Shown: one piece after another, positions 10,630 through 21,086 of the stretch
How positions within the stretch are numbered: position 1 is the first letter of the stretch
Layout: the number at the start of each line of letters is the position of its first letter
Assembly: GCA_002900995.3 (NCBI GenBank)
Contig: PJEW03000013.1
Span: forward strand, 250,632 to 314,631
Direction of reading: 5' to 3'
Source: Ganoderma boninense
Taxonomy: Eukaryota; Basidiomycota; Agaricomycetes; Polyporales; Polyporaceae
DNA: 64,000 nt
The notes under the pieces: generated by a model
What the model was told of the DNA's origin: nothing
The model's database searches: none
The model's input: the letters and a program-made list of their open reading frames with translations, nothing else
Program-made: the position numbers and the translations under genes

Positions 10630-10950
10630 CACGACGGGCACCGCCGGGAAATCTGGCATGGGAAAATTGTGTTATTTTCCGGTGGGGTCCTACCTATGAT
10701 AGGAAATCAGCAGAAATTTGCCTGGCGATGAAAGGACGACCTCGCCACATCATAAGTGCCAATTTCTCAAATGTGGAAAGGAAACCTTTGACGGGACAGA
10801 TGCAAACGTACGGGAAAGGCTGAGTTTCCCGCACAGAACAAGGAAAATGTGCGGGAAAGCCTACCTTTCGCGACACCGTATGGGGAAATTGGTGTTGAAC
10901 ATCACCTTTGTGGATTCTTTACCCAGGTGGCGTGAAAGGTAAACTTTCCC
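10630..10950 (+). mobile_element. Truncated CACGACGGGC-ended element (copy 1)
   Basis: Starts with CACGACGGGCACCGCC. About 320 bases closely match, inverted, bases 47,333-47,655, including the GGTGGGGTCCTACCTATGAT region and CTTTGACGGGACAGATGCAA. Similarity ends near 10,950 and no matching second terminus follows, so this copy is broken on its right side. No coding capacity. It sits at the point where the NmrA-like gene is truncated. Confidence 0.75.
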
Positions 10951-12295
10951 GACGGCCGCGACATCTTCTTCCTCCCATGGCAAGGCAACACGATCGCAGG
11001 CACGACAGACACGCCCGCTGATGTGTCCGCGCACCCATGTGCACATGAGGATGGGAGCCGATGGATCCTTGAGGAGGTGCGGCGGTACCTCCTCCCGGAC
11101 ATCAAGGTCCGCCGTGGGGACGTGCTGAGTGCGTGGGCAGGCCTGCGGCCACTCGTACGCAATCCGTACGCGGCTAGCACTGAGAGCCTCGTGCGCAACC
11201 ACATAATACATGTTAGCGATAGCAGGCTGCTCAGTGCTCACCATCGCAAGCGGGAAGTGGATGACATACCGTGAAACGGCGGAGGAGACGGTGGACGAGG
11301 CGGTCAAGGTGTTTGGCTTGCAGCCATAGACGAAGTGCGTTACTGAGTCGGTCCGCCTTGTTGGGAGCGATGGATCATGGGTGGAGCAGGACTGCCAGGC
11401 ACAGGGTGTCGACGCGAAACTAAAGCTGTGTGAGAGGAGGCGTATCAGCATATTATGTAAGCTCCTGCCAGCTCATCCAGCTACAGCTTACCGCAATGTT
11501 TCGTGGCGAAGACAGTCCCTGCGTCGTCATACGAGCTGCAGCAGGCAGTGGGGTTCCACTTGGTCAACCAGTGGCCCCCGCGCCGTTGCAGTGAGTATTT
11601 CACGTGGTGGAACAGCTGCCCCCGCCACCATCTTCTCCCCGCCGTCTCTCGCCATAACCGCGCTCTTGTGCTCGCAGTGGATTTGACCTCCTTATCACCT
11701 CTCTCCTTGGTCGCGAGCCTACGAATACGCCACGGCCGAGCCATCCGCTGCACCCGGTGCCCCACAGCCGGACCTCGACTTCGCGCCTCCACGGGTCTTG
11801 CGCCATCTTCATCCTCGTCAACATTCTGTCCTCGGGTCGGTGCTGTGCTACTTTGGGCTTTGCGGAAGGCGATGGATGGACAGGAGGTTGGGAGGATGGC
11901 GTTCGGTACCCTCGATCTAGGTAAGCTTTTTTCTAAGCCTCACGCGGCACCCCCACTTGAGAACCACGACCGTCCTTACCGGCTTCCGCAGACCCTCCCA
12001 CCCACTCTGTACCTCGTCGCCTGTTCCGAGTCCCCATCGCAGTTCTGTCGAGTTAGTCGCGCCGCGCTCCAATGGTCTCAAATCTTCGACTGTCCACCCG
12101 AAGTCCCTTGCCTACGTCCTCGTATACTTCGGGGCGTTTTTGCGAACTGGAGGAGGGGACCAAGGTGAGCAGCGTCGTCATCAATGTCTGGTCAATATTC
12201 AATCCTCCTTCCCCACAATTTCGTCCCCCCCCCCCTCCTTTAAAGCCTCTCCCCCTAGTTGTTTCGCTCTTCATCCCGCGAACCTCGCTCCACCA
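10951..12295. other. Unassigned stretch beyond the truncated element
   Basis: A minus-strand frame (11,451-10,861) contains RYVIHFPLAMVS and EVPPHLLKDPSAPILMCTWV and looks protein-like, but no family was recognised. It runs into the element and so is at best a chimera. The remainder up to 12,295 holds only overlapping short frames and pyrimidine-rich DNA just upstream of the casein kinase fragment. Confidence 0.3.
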
Positions 12296-12745
12296 ATGTC
12301 AGACTCATCTTTGCACCGCCTCGACCTCCGTATCAACAACATCTTGCGTAAGGAGGTCGCCATCAAGCTCGAGTCAGTCAAGGCCAAGCACCCCCAACTT
12401 GAGTACGAGTCCAAGGTCTACAGACCCTCGCTGGCGGCGTTGGTGTTCCCATCGTCCGTCGGTTTGGGGCCGAGTGCGACTACAATGCCATGGCCATTCA
12501 TCTCCTTGGCCCCTCTCTTGAGGACCTGTTCAACTTCTGTCATCGCAAGTTCAGCGTCAAGACTGTCCTCCTACTCGGTGATCGGCTGGTAAGCAAGTTT
12601 CATATTGCCTGTTTGGCATTCAGAATGTTCATCCGATCGTTGTAACGCCACGGCATGGTAGACCCTCTGCATCGAGTACATCCACTACCGCAACATCATA
12701 TCCATCGCGACGTCAAGCCCGACAACTTCCTCATCGAGGAGAGTA
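12296..12745 (+). pseudogene. Casein kinase I, fragment
   Basis: Starts at ATG 12296 with MSDSSLHRLDLRINN, then [56 protein letters not shown] and HRDVKPDNFL. The order is that of yeast Yck/Hrr25-type kinases. Defects: about 25 residues between RINN and EVAIK are missing, which removes the glycine-rich ATP loop; one base is missing after YESKVY (near 12,420), shifting the frame; and two extra bases lie inside the RNIIHRDV segment (about 12,697). An intron at 12,589-12,660 is plausible. Nothing after the HRDVKPDNFL catalytic loop is recognised, so the activation segment and C-lobe are absent. It cannot encode an active kinase as written. Confidence 0.82.
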
Positions 12746-15228
12746 AACCTCCTCTCACTCCCCCGACCGCCACGCTGTATACCCCCAACACTACCACGAC
12801 AGCCACCCAGCCTACACCACACTATGCATGGACTTCGGGAATCCCTACATCCATCACCCCACCGTTCCAGGAAGGACGTCTCGCGAACTTGCGTTCCCCA
12901 GCGTTGTCGGAGCGCTCCATGCACTCTAACAGGTCCATACACATGCCGCCCAGTCTCTCAAGCGCGCCGACGGCGTCATCACAGGAGTCACCCATACCCA
13001 TAGCTGCGACGCCGCTGCTGTGAGACGATGGCAAACCATACAAACCCACTCCGATTTTGCCTGTCAACGCCGCGCAGGAGCCCCACGTAGAGTTAGCCCC
13101 ACTGGAGACGCTCCCTCGTGGTCACGCATACCGACGAAGCCCCCCGGATGACCGTGCGCTGCGGCTGTTTGCGTTGGGCCTTGGGGCGCGAGACTGCAGC
13201 ATGCAGCTCGCTCTCGACGAAGGCGCCAGCTAGAGCAACAAGGCTGCTGCTGGCCGCTGCAAGGTCCTCCAGGAGGAAGAGGAGCACCGCGTCAGAGACA
13301 GGATGTGAGTTCCGGCGTAACTAAAGGTTCGCCCCACTTTCACTTACCTGGTCTAGGCTGCGTTCCGACACCGCCGACAGCAGCAGGCTGTACCCGCTGC
13401 TGGTGCCGTAGGCCCAACCACTCCGCTGTTAATCAGCATCCCCCAGAGCGACGCGACGCCACTTAACAGTTTCTCGTCCTCCGTGATCCGCGGGTGGTCA
13501 TACGAAGGACCGTACCCATGCGCCTAGAGCCGATAGAGGGGGTACTAGTGGAACGCGCGAGCTGGGTCGCCTTGAAGTGGAACACAACGGGCATGAAGCC
13601 GGCTAACGCACGCCGCACCGCCGCATCGAGCGTGGCCCACATCGCGTCTGCCATGATCTTGCACATCCACTCGAGGCGCGGCCACCGGGCGGTCAGGAAA
13701 CTCCGCTCGTCCTTGGGAACTATGCCGCCATCTTCGAGCACGAGCACGAACACGTTCGCGGGGGTGCTTGGCTTGCCGGTCGCGAGGTGCTGTGGGAGCA
13801 GCACGAACACCATCGCGTACTGACTCTCGAGTCGGTAGTCGACGCCTCGCCAAGTGTGCGAGAATATTAATGCCTCCACGATGGTCCCCAGCGACCACTT
13901 GTTGAAGGTCACCCGGGCTGAGGGGTAGTCATGTCGCTGGCGTGGACGGGATGGGTGGATGCTCCGCTGAAGTTGAGAGTAGGTCGAACAGGTCGCGCAA
14001 TGGATGGCCGCGCAATGCTTTCAGCCTCGGCAGGGCTGGCCAGGCTCGTGCTCCAGGGAATCGTGCAGCACCTCGCCCTCGCCGACTGGTTTGATCTGTC
14101 CCACACTGCCACACTATTCGATCGCGGTCCAAGCCTCAAGAGCTCGCCCCACACCTCATTAATCGAGCTACCACGGGTTTCGGTATCGTATGGATGCTTT
14201 TTCAGTTCACACCCCTCCTCCTCGCTCGGCCGAAGTCGCTTTTGGATTGGCCGCATCCTTCCTCTCGCATGATTCGCCCACCCTCCTTGTGCTGTACTTC
14301 GTGATGAACAACATACTCCTACCTCATGACCAACCCCACACAACCACTTCCCATCACATTACACGCCTCATCACGCCTTCATGCACACTTCACCTCACTG
14401 TACATAAGTTTTGGTCACTTTCTCATCGTCTTAATTCTCCACCTGCATACACACCCTTGTATGAACGCTCGCCTTCGCATGCCGGACACAGTGAAAATTG
14501 ATTTTTAAGAGATTAACCGGGTTCTACTGTAGGTTTTAGGAAGTGGAGGAAAGGGCCGGAGTGTCCAGATACGCGTTCAAACTTGAAGTCGTTCCGCGGT
14601 ATAGGCAGCCATAACAAACGGAACTCCTTGGTCATCGACTGTCGGCCTTTATTTATTGCCGATTGCAAAAGAGATGTCGTCGGCGTCTCTGCGTGGGTTT
14701 TTTTCCGCCGCCGTGCCATCTCTATGTCCTTTCGAATTATTGAGACAAATGAGGCTACCCATGCACTCCACCGACGCACCAGTACTTTGCATATGTGAAC
14801 ACGGTGTCCCATGCGCTTTCTTATAAGACTGGTACGAGTTCCGGACTTGAATCCCATCCGACAGAGCCCTGCTGGGAGTGGTGAAGAGGACAGTGTCCGT
14901 CAGTGGGCTGTATGTTGTCGAAGTTTCAATCGAGAACGAGCTGAGCCTCAAAGCAATTACTTCAGTGGGAATAGCCCCGATACCGATACCTTAGCAATCA
15001 TTGGTAACAAAGAGCGACTTCACTGAGTTATTCGAACTTGTCGGATTGTGCAATGTCAATGGTCCAGGTGTGGTGCATATCGGGTTCTGGCGCTGAATAG
15101 TATAGCATAGAGGTACAACGATTGCGTAGGGTCATGAAGTCAACGAGCCCAATCTGCCCGATGTAGTGTAGGGGAAGGGAGCAACCGGAACACGGACAGA
15201 GAGGGGGTGTTCCAAGCACGCCCTCCTT
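12746..15228. other. Long stretch without a recognised gene
   Basis: Directly after the kinase fragment a MDFGNPYI segment (about 12,828) may be a worn remnant of the kinase DFG region. A minus-strand frame at 13,912-13,463 (about 149 codons, containing WPRLEWMCKIMADAMW) is open but unrecognised. 13,930-15,228 holds only short frames. No repeat with clear ends was found. Confidence 0.3.
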
Positions 15229-15717
15229 TTAGTGCGCCCTCCTGCTGTCCTGGATGATGTTGCTGAGCTCCTCGAGCTTGCGCTTCGAGCGAAGAAGGGT
15301 GCCGAGCTACAGGATCATGTTGAACGATCCTGTAGCAGTTAGAGCATCACAGACGTCGGGACTTACACGCTTTTTCGTGAGTTTCCTCGCCTTCTTATCC
15401 TAGACCCTCCGGTTGAGCTTTGTGCGCGGTTGAGAAGACATGCAGTAGGTAGACGTACCTTTGAGTTCCTCAACAGCTCCAGAACTCGACGCTCGTATGG
15501 CGAGAAGCCGGCAACCTCCCGAACGACGGAGCGCACGAACTTGTTGCGGGTGGACAGGGCCCCCTTTCGTTGGCTGGGGCGGACCGCCTTGGCCGCTTGG
15601 CGATGGGGATTGTGGGGTAGCCCTTGTTGAGGCCGACACGGGTGTCTATGCAAAAGCAGCCGCAAGGTATTAGTGGTTGGCCTTAGCTTATACAAAGAGG
15701 GTCGTACTAGCGAGCAT
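15229..15717 (-). pseudogene. RPL36: 60S ribosomal protein eL36 gene with an 8-nt duplication
   Basis: Cytosolic large-subunit ribosomal protein. The model starts at ATG 15715-15717 (MLANT, completed across a phase-1 intron), continues [15 protein letters not shown], then [53 protein letters not shown] and LGTLLRSKRKLEELSNII, and ends SRRAH with TAA at 15229-15231. All introns have usable GT/AG ends. One defect is visible: GCCAAG occurs twice in a row (GCCAAGCG GCCAAGGCG, near 15,590-15,605), adding 8 nt and shifting the frame between PIAK and VRPS. The gene is single-copy and essential in many fungi, so either another copy exists or this is a sequence error. Neighbour of the BRCT gene on the same strand. 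Confidence 0.85.
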
Positions 15718-16079
15718 CTCCCCACACGATATCCCGCCGGCTGCCTGCCAAGACCACAGGACATCCCGAGAGAAGGGAGACGCGAGCAGTCGACCCGAGG
15801 TTTGCAGCCGAAGTGAGTTGGAATCAAGGCCGCGGGGGGCGTGAATGGGTGCGGTGTTGAACAGCACGGCCGCTTCGCAGCGACAAGCTTCTCACCTGGC
15901 CAAACAAGGCCATGTCGGCTGAAATCACCGGACGAACGTCTACCCGGGCGATATGGACGGGCGGAGGACGGCGGCGCGGTATGGACGACCACGGCCACTA
16001 CGAGGCAGTGGGTATCGTCCGTGACGGTGCACCCCAGGTTAGTAGCACCACATGTGTATTTAAGATACCGGGAATATAG

Positions 16080-17070
16080 TTCATGGGCCCTCGATCGTGC
16101 CAGATCGCCGGTGTGGTTCACGATCGGAATCGACCAGGATGTTGCCTTGTCCGTCTTGGTTCCCTGTAAACTGAGATTCGTGTCAACGTACAGGGCCATT
16201 GAGCACATCCAACCGGAGAGAGCAAAGTGGTCGTTTCCGATGCAGCTTTGCTTCAGAACTGCCAAACACTCCACTCTTACCACTCCTCATGCACCAGTAG
16301 AGCACTCTGGGCGGAAACGAGGACGTACTAGGCAGCAACGACTATGGTGTTGGTCTCTGCAGACATGGACGCGGTGAATTCGCCACCCATGAGAGTGATG
16401 AGTTTCTTCCGGTATTCGCGGTCCTCGCCTGTATAGAATGTGACGGCGACGACCTACAAGCCGGATCGGATTCAGTACATGGAGTAGTACGATGTTCCTA
16501 CTCGAGCTCGCACCTATTTGCCAAAGCCGTCAGCAGGTTTGTCTGGGATGGGGTAGTGCCAAAGCTGGTCGGCTGGTCGTGTGAGTGTGCCCGTCGTGCG
16601 TACATACCACAACCACGCTAGTGTGCCAATCGTCTTCTTCTGCCGGTACGCCTTCGGTCGGACGCGTCAAGGGCAGGGCATGACGCGCATACATTCACTA
16701 GAAACTCACCTTGACATACGCAGACCCGGTCCTAAATCACGTAACAAAGATTTCGCAATCTCCTCCCGTGTCCGATCCTGCGTCTTCGACTTCAATGGAG
16801 ACAGCTCGACCACTTCCCCGCCCTGCCGCAGGATCTCCGCCACCAGTGCCTTCCTCTGATGGTCTGACAGATCGAGCGACAAGCCGAGGAGTAGTTTCTT
16901 GCCCTTCCACACGTTCCTAGATGCAGCCCGCACATTTCTTCGTTCATCGTTAGACAGCGACGCGGTGTCGTACAGCACCAGTCGCTCTGCGGGTGGCTAA
17001 TACTCCTCGTCCTCCTGCGTGGTGCGCCCCTCCGAGTCCGGCCTCGGCTGGAAGACGTGTGGTTCGGGCC
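16080..17070 (-). pseudogene. Multi-BRCT DNA-damage scaffold (Rtt107/Brc1-like), decayed
   Basis: Rtt107/Brc1-type proteins read phosphorylated histone H2A and organise repair at stalled forks in the nucleus. Segments in order are ERLVLYDTASLSNDERRNVR; a BRCT core WKGKKLLLGLSLDLSDHQRK with EILRQGGEVVEL; FRTGSAYVK; IGTLAWLWYVRTTGTL and PADQLWHYPIPDKPADGF; a second BRCT core VTFYTGEDREYRKKLITLMG with TNTIVVAA; and [18 protein letters not shown]. The usual WLEDC motif after VNHT is absent. In-frame stops are seen just before PPAERLV (TAG at 16997-16999) and before FRTGSAYVK (TGA near 16,730), with a frame change after REEIAK. The full gene would be much longer; only a central part is present. 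Paralogous BRCT families are not excluded. Confidence 0.62.
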
Positions 17071-17814
17071 ACTCCTAGTTACGCGTCGGGAGATCACGAA
17101 TGCCCAGACGCACCGTGGCGTCGAACCAGTGCGGTATTAGGATGCGAATTCCCGACTTCACCTGAAAGCCGTATGTTTCGTGAGAGTCGTGAATGCATGT
17201 TCTGCGACATCGATGTTGAGCAACGTGGCTGGACGTGCGAAGGAGGGGAACAACGTCTAGATGGAAGCCGCCTTCGCAGCAAAAGGGGGGGATGAACGGG
17301 TCAGATAGGAAACAACGATGCGAAGCGCGGGAACATACAAAGTGCCGTTTCGCTCACACAACACTCCCGAGTAGCGGTAAGTCTTCGCGATGCAGTATGG
17401 CAGAAGAGAGATGCATGCATTTCGCCGTCGTAGTGGAATGCGGAGAGCGGCATGCTGGAAAGAAAGTGAGCCAGAAACCCAGAAGACCACCGCATCGATT
17501 AGGAGCACGTACACAGGCAGAGGGATATCGAACTTCGCGCGGCGTCAGAACAACAGTCGTCGCTGCAAAACAATCTTTGAAGACAGGTCAGCGGGGGGTT
17601 GAGAGGGAGAAAGGGACCAGGACATACGGACGTTGCGGCCAAGCGAGAGGGACAGACGCCGTCGCGGAGGAGCGGCGAGCGGGAGGCGAGAGGCGTCGGT
17701 CTTGACGTTCCACGATGGTCAACACCAACGCAGAACGGACGCGGCGCAGCGGCGGATGGTCGGAGACGCTTCACAATGGTCAACACCAAAGTAAAGTCCT
17801 TCGGGGATGGGTGG

Positions 17815-17965
17815 GAGGGACGTTGAGGGACGGGGGACGATGAAGGAGGGCGTTGAGGGACGGGGGACGATGGGGGAGGGCGTTGAGGGATGAGAGAGGG
17901 CGTTGAGGGATGAGAGAGGGCGTTGAGGGATAAGAGAGGGCGTTGAGGGATGGAGAGGAGGGCGA
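17815..17965. repeat. Minisatellite, roughly 20-31 bp unit
   Basis: Repeated GGGCGTTGAGGGATGAGAGA-like units, at least six copies, with longer variants (GGGACGGGGGACGATG) at the left end. Both strands stay open through it, which produces spurious proline/serine-rich frames. Confidence 0.85.
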
Positions 17966-18179
17966 CGGTGGATGGGGAGAAGGGCGGAGGATGAGCGCGA
18001 GGTGTCGGTCGGTGGAGAGCGGGAGTCGACGGTGCCAGTAGGTGGGTAAGCGCCGAGTGGGAGGAGCGGCTGGAGTAGCGCCCGCCGGCTTCGCGGCCCG
18101 CACGCACCCGCTCCGGCCGCTCCGGGCTCAATGTTGAAGTCCCCGTCGTTGGCAGTCATCTCTCTCCTCCTTCGACGAC

Positions 18180-18480
18180 GACCCTCTCTCCCCACACGCG
18201 CACGACCCTCTCTCCCTTCATGCCCACGACCCACTCTCCCCGCACGCACACGATCCACTCTCCCCGCCCGCTCAAGACCGGCCCTCCCTGCAAGCGAGCG
18301 ACCCTCCCCTGCCCTCTCCTCACCGACGACCTTCAGCCCACGCCACGCCGCGGCCGCCCAGCATCGCCGACCGTCAAGCTCCTCGCGCACGACCACTCTC
18401 CCCGCTCACGCACAACCCACTCTCCGCGCACGCGCGCGGCCCACTCTCCCCGCCCGCTCAAGACCGACCCTTCCCGCTCG
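18180..18480. repeat. Degenerate CACTCTCCCCGC minisatellite
   Basis: About ten imperfect copies of a 20-26 base unit containing CGACCCACTCTCCCCGCACG. A pair of roughly 43-base copies (CTTGCTGCGGTGTYGACCG) follows at 18,580-18,650. It sits between the BRCT and arrestin remnants. No gene recognised in 17,100-18,850 otherwise. Confidence 0.7.
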
Positions 18481-18859
18481 CTCGCCTCCTCGCCGGTCAC
18501 ACGGAATCTCCGGCCATCAGGCCGGTTACAACAGGACCCCCCTTCCCTAGCCAGAGTTGGCGGCCGCCTGCTCCTCACGTCTTGCTGCGGTGTCGACCGC
18601 GGTGAGTCTTCCCTATCCTCTTGCTGCGGTGTTGACCGTGGTGAGATTTCTCCTGGTGCTTTCATCAAGCATCCATGGAGGCCCGTTGACTCCATGTAGT
18701 CGTTTTTGACGAGTAGGAGGAGCATCGGTACGTCCGGCATTCGCGTGATGCCCCTCTTCGATCTTTAACGTCTTGACCATTATTACTCCGTGGATACGCA
18801 GACGCGATGTCAGTTGATGGGTTTGTGGGTTTACTGGAGGTTAGTACACGTTGAATTCT

Positions 18860-20307
18860 GGAACGCCATTCATACGAGTCGCTCCTTCAGGCTCAGGCTC
18901 AGGTTGTAGATTTTCACCGCAGGCACCGCTGCCAGGGTCCGTCAAGGTCGTCTTGCGCGATGTGGCCTGGGCGACCCCTGAGTCGAGACCGCGACCCTGA
19001 CGACGTTGCCCATCCCCGCAAACGGCACCTGCACCGACACCGTGTACTGCCCATGGCACCCCAGGTCGGTTCACATTACGGTCAGTGGTCAGCCACCGCT
19101 GCACATGGTACACGATACACCACGACGCTATACGCATGGCGCAGTCCACGAGCTCGGACGAGAACGTCGGCGGGAAGCGGTCGAGCGTGACCGTCGGCTG
19201 GAGCGTCCAGTGCTGCACCCACCGCCCCGTCTCCTCCTTCACGTTCAAGTTATCGTCGGTGTTGGTGTCGGCCTGCCAGTGCCGGTAGTAAGACGACAAG
19301 AGCAAGTCGCCCTCCGTAACGCGGGCGACGACAAACTCGTTCGTCGAGACGTTGGTGTTTCCGCGGGCCCGGACTGTGAAGGTCTGGTGCACGCTGATGG
19401 AGATGGGGTTGTTATTGTGGGAGTCGAGGCCCGAGGGCGAGGGCGGGGAAGATCGGCTTGCCCGCGGGGTGCTTGTCCGCCTTCGCGCGCGCGAGCCGGG
19501 CGGTCGCGGTCTTGACCTCGATCCGGACGGGGATGGGGACGCAGTGGGGGAGGATGCCGTGCTCGTTCAGGAAGAAAATCCGCCGCATCCAGTGTTGGAA
19601 GGGGGTAAACTAGAAGACTCAGACGCGAGCATCATCCTCACCTCGACCCTTGCAGTGGAGTATTCCCCCCACAGCCCACGCCGCATTTGCTGCTCCGCGT
19701 GCGCGACCTTCCACGTCGGTCCGCCCTCCAGTCCGCCCTCCAGTCCGTTCGCAGACGTGATTGACGCGCAGAGGGCCGCTCGCGGACGCTCTTCGTGAAG
19801 GTCTTCTCGTCCGCCCAGAACGGCGCGGGATAGACGGCGGTCACCTCGATGTAGTACATGATTGAGATGACGTCGTGCCATTCGTTCCGCACCACAGACG
19901 GAAGAGTGTGCGGCCCCGCGGGGAGATGGAAGCGGAACGGTGGTCGGAGGACATGGGACTCTGACGGGTGGTACGCCGATCCTGGCTTCCAGATGGATTT
20001 CTTGAGATGTATGAGCTCCCTGCCCACCACACAAGTGCGCTCGGTAGTGTACCTAGCGGTGAGACGAGACACAATGAGGACGCGATGCACGAGAAACGAA
20101 GACGGCGTACACCTTGAGCCTCCCCCGAAACTCCAACACGACACCCTCGATCTGCTCATCCTGGACTCGCGGGAACCCCAACAGCATCTCGCCTTCGACA
20201 TCGCTACCGGGGCAGTACGTGGTCGGTGGGATAAGCAGTGAGAACGGGTGGATTATGCAATCAGGATCATAGGTTGCAGGGGTCAGGTCAGAGGACATTT
20301 TGCGCAC
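18860..20307 (-). pseudogene. Arrestin-like protein, disrupted
   Basis: Basidiomycete arrestin-fold protein, probably a ubiquitin-ligase adaptor for membrane proteins. The start is ATG 20305-20307. The N-terminal arrestin domain shows TTYCPGSDVEGEMLLGF with DEQIEGVVLEFRG, then ELIHLKKSIWKPGSAYHPSE, LRPPFRFHLPAG and YYIEVTAVYP. The bridge RRGLWGEYSTARVE and the C-terminal domain (GRWVQHWTLQPTVTLDRFPP, VPFAGMGNVVRVAV) follow. Frame changes occur near 19,770 (after KSVRER), 19,430-19,460, and before VPFAGMG (about 19,035). A 32-nt intron (GTGAGG...TCTAG, about 19,620-19,650) neatly joins ARVE to FTPFQHW. Fold assignment is good; function of this copy doubtful. Confidence 0.72.
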
Positions 20308-21086
20308 ATCCAGCCACGGCGAGGTCTAAGATATGCGTGTTTCTGGCGGGCGGTGGTGCAACAGCACATTGGATCAACTGCGTGCACAGCAAGGTAACCG
20401 GGCACGCCCGTGCGCACGTTCGATATGGCGCAGCAGCGTGGCGCCCCTAGTCGTTCGCCCAGATACGACATGGCCGTAGACAGGGCAAGGATCGAACACA
20501 CTCAGTTCCCCGGGGTTGCGAACAGCATAGCAAGTAGGTGCATTCAACACGACGTTGGTGTCCATCTCGGGGATTGGGATCTTCAGCGAGAGGAGGTACT
20601 GGTACTGCACGCGCAAGGAGGGGCTAGATCAGCGAAGACCGCGCCATTGCATCCATTCTGTAAAAGCGATACATACGTTGACAGCCCGGGAAATGGTGGG
20701 TGCACTGGTGGGCATCCAAGTCGACGGCACGTTCAGCGTACATACACTTGGATGGGAAGCTCGCGCGTCGCAGTCACCACGCCATTTCCCCGCTGGCGTT
20801 TTCTGAGCTACTCCTTGCCTCCCTGTCTCCCTGCCCTATGGGAGTTGAACTATGGCACGACAGAGGTAGTACGAAGGCCATGAAGGACATACCTGACGCG
20901 GGCGCTCGGGTGCTCGTCTGACCAGGATGCATTCTGGCTCTTCTCCCTTGCTCGTACGCTCTTCCACTGCAGCATGTAAGGTCCCATCCCAGCCCCCGGT
21001 AGCATACCAGGCCTCAGTGCAAGGATACATCTCAAGTTGCAAGGATACATCGTCCGCAGTCAAGGATGTATCCTGCCAACTGAGAA
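20308..21086. other. Stretch upstream of the copia fragment
   Basis: No gene recognised. Three copies of CAAGGATACAT/CAAGGATGTAT lie at 21,020-21,075, immediately before the first recognisable copia residues. No LTR or gag region is present, so the element is truncated at its 5' side. Confidence 0.4.

Noticed and set aside
15363..16283. 306-codon minus-strand open frame as one protein
   Set aside because: It fuses, by chance, the end of the BRCT gene and the middle of RPL36 through intron and intergenic DNA.
17815..18480. CRISPR array
   Set aside because: Direct repeats are contiguous minisatellite units without spacers, and the sequence is eukaryotic.
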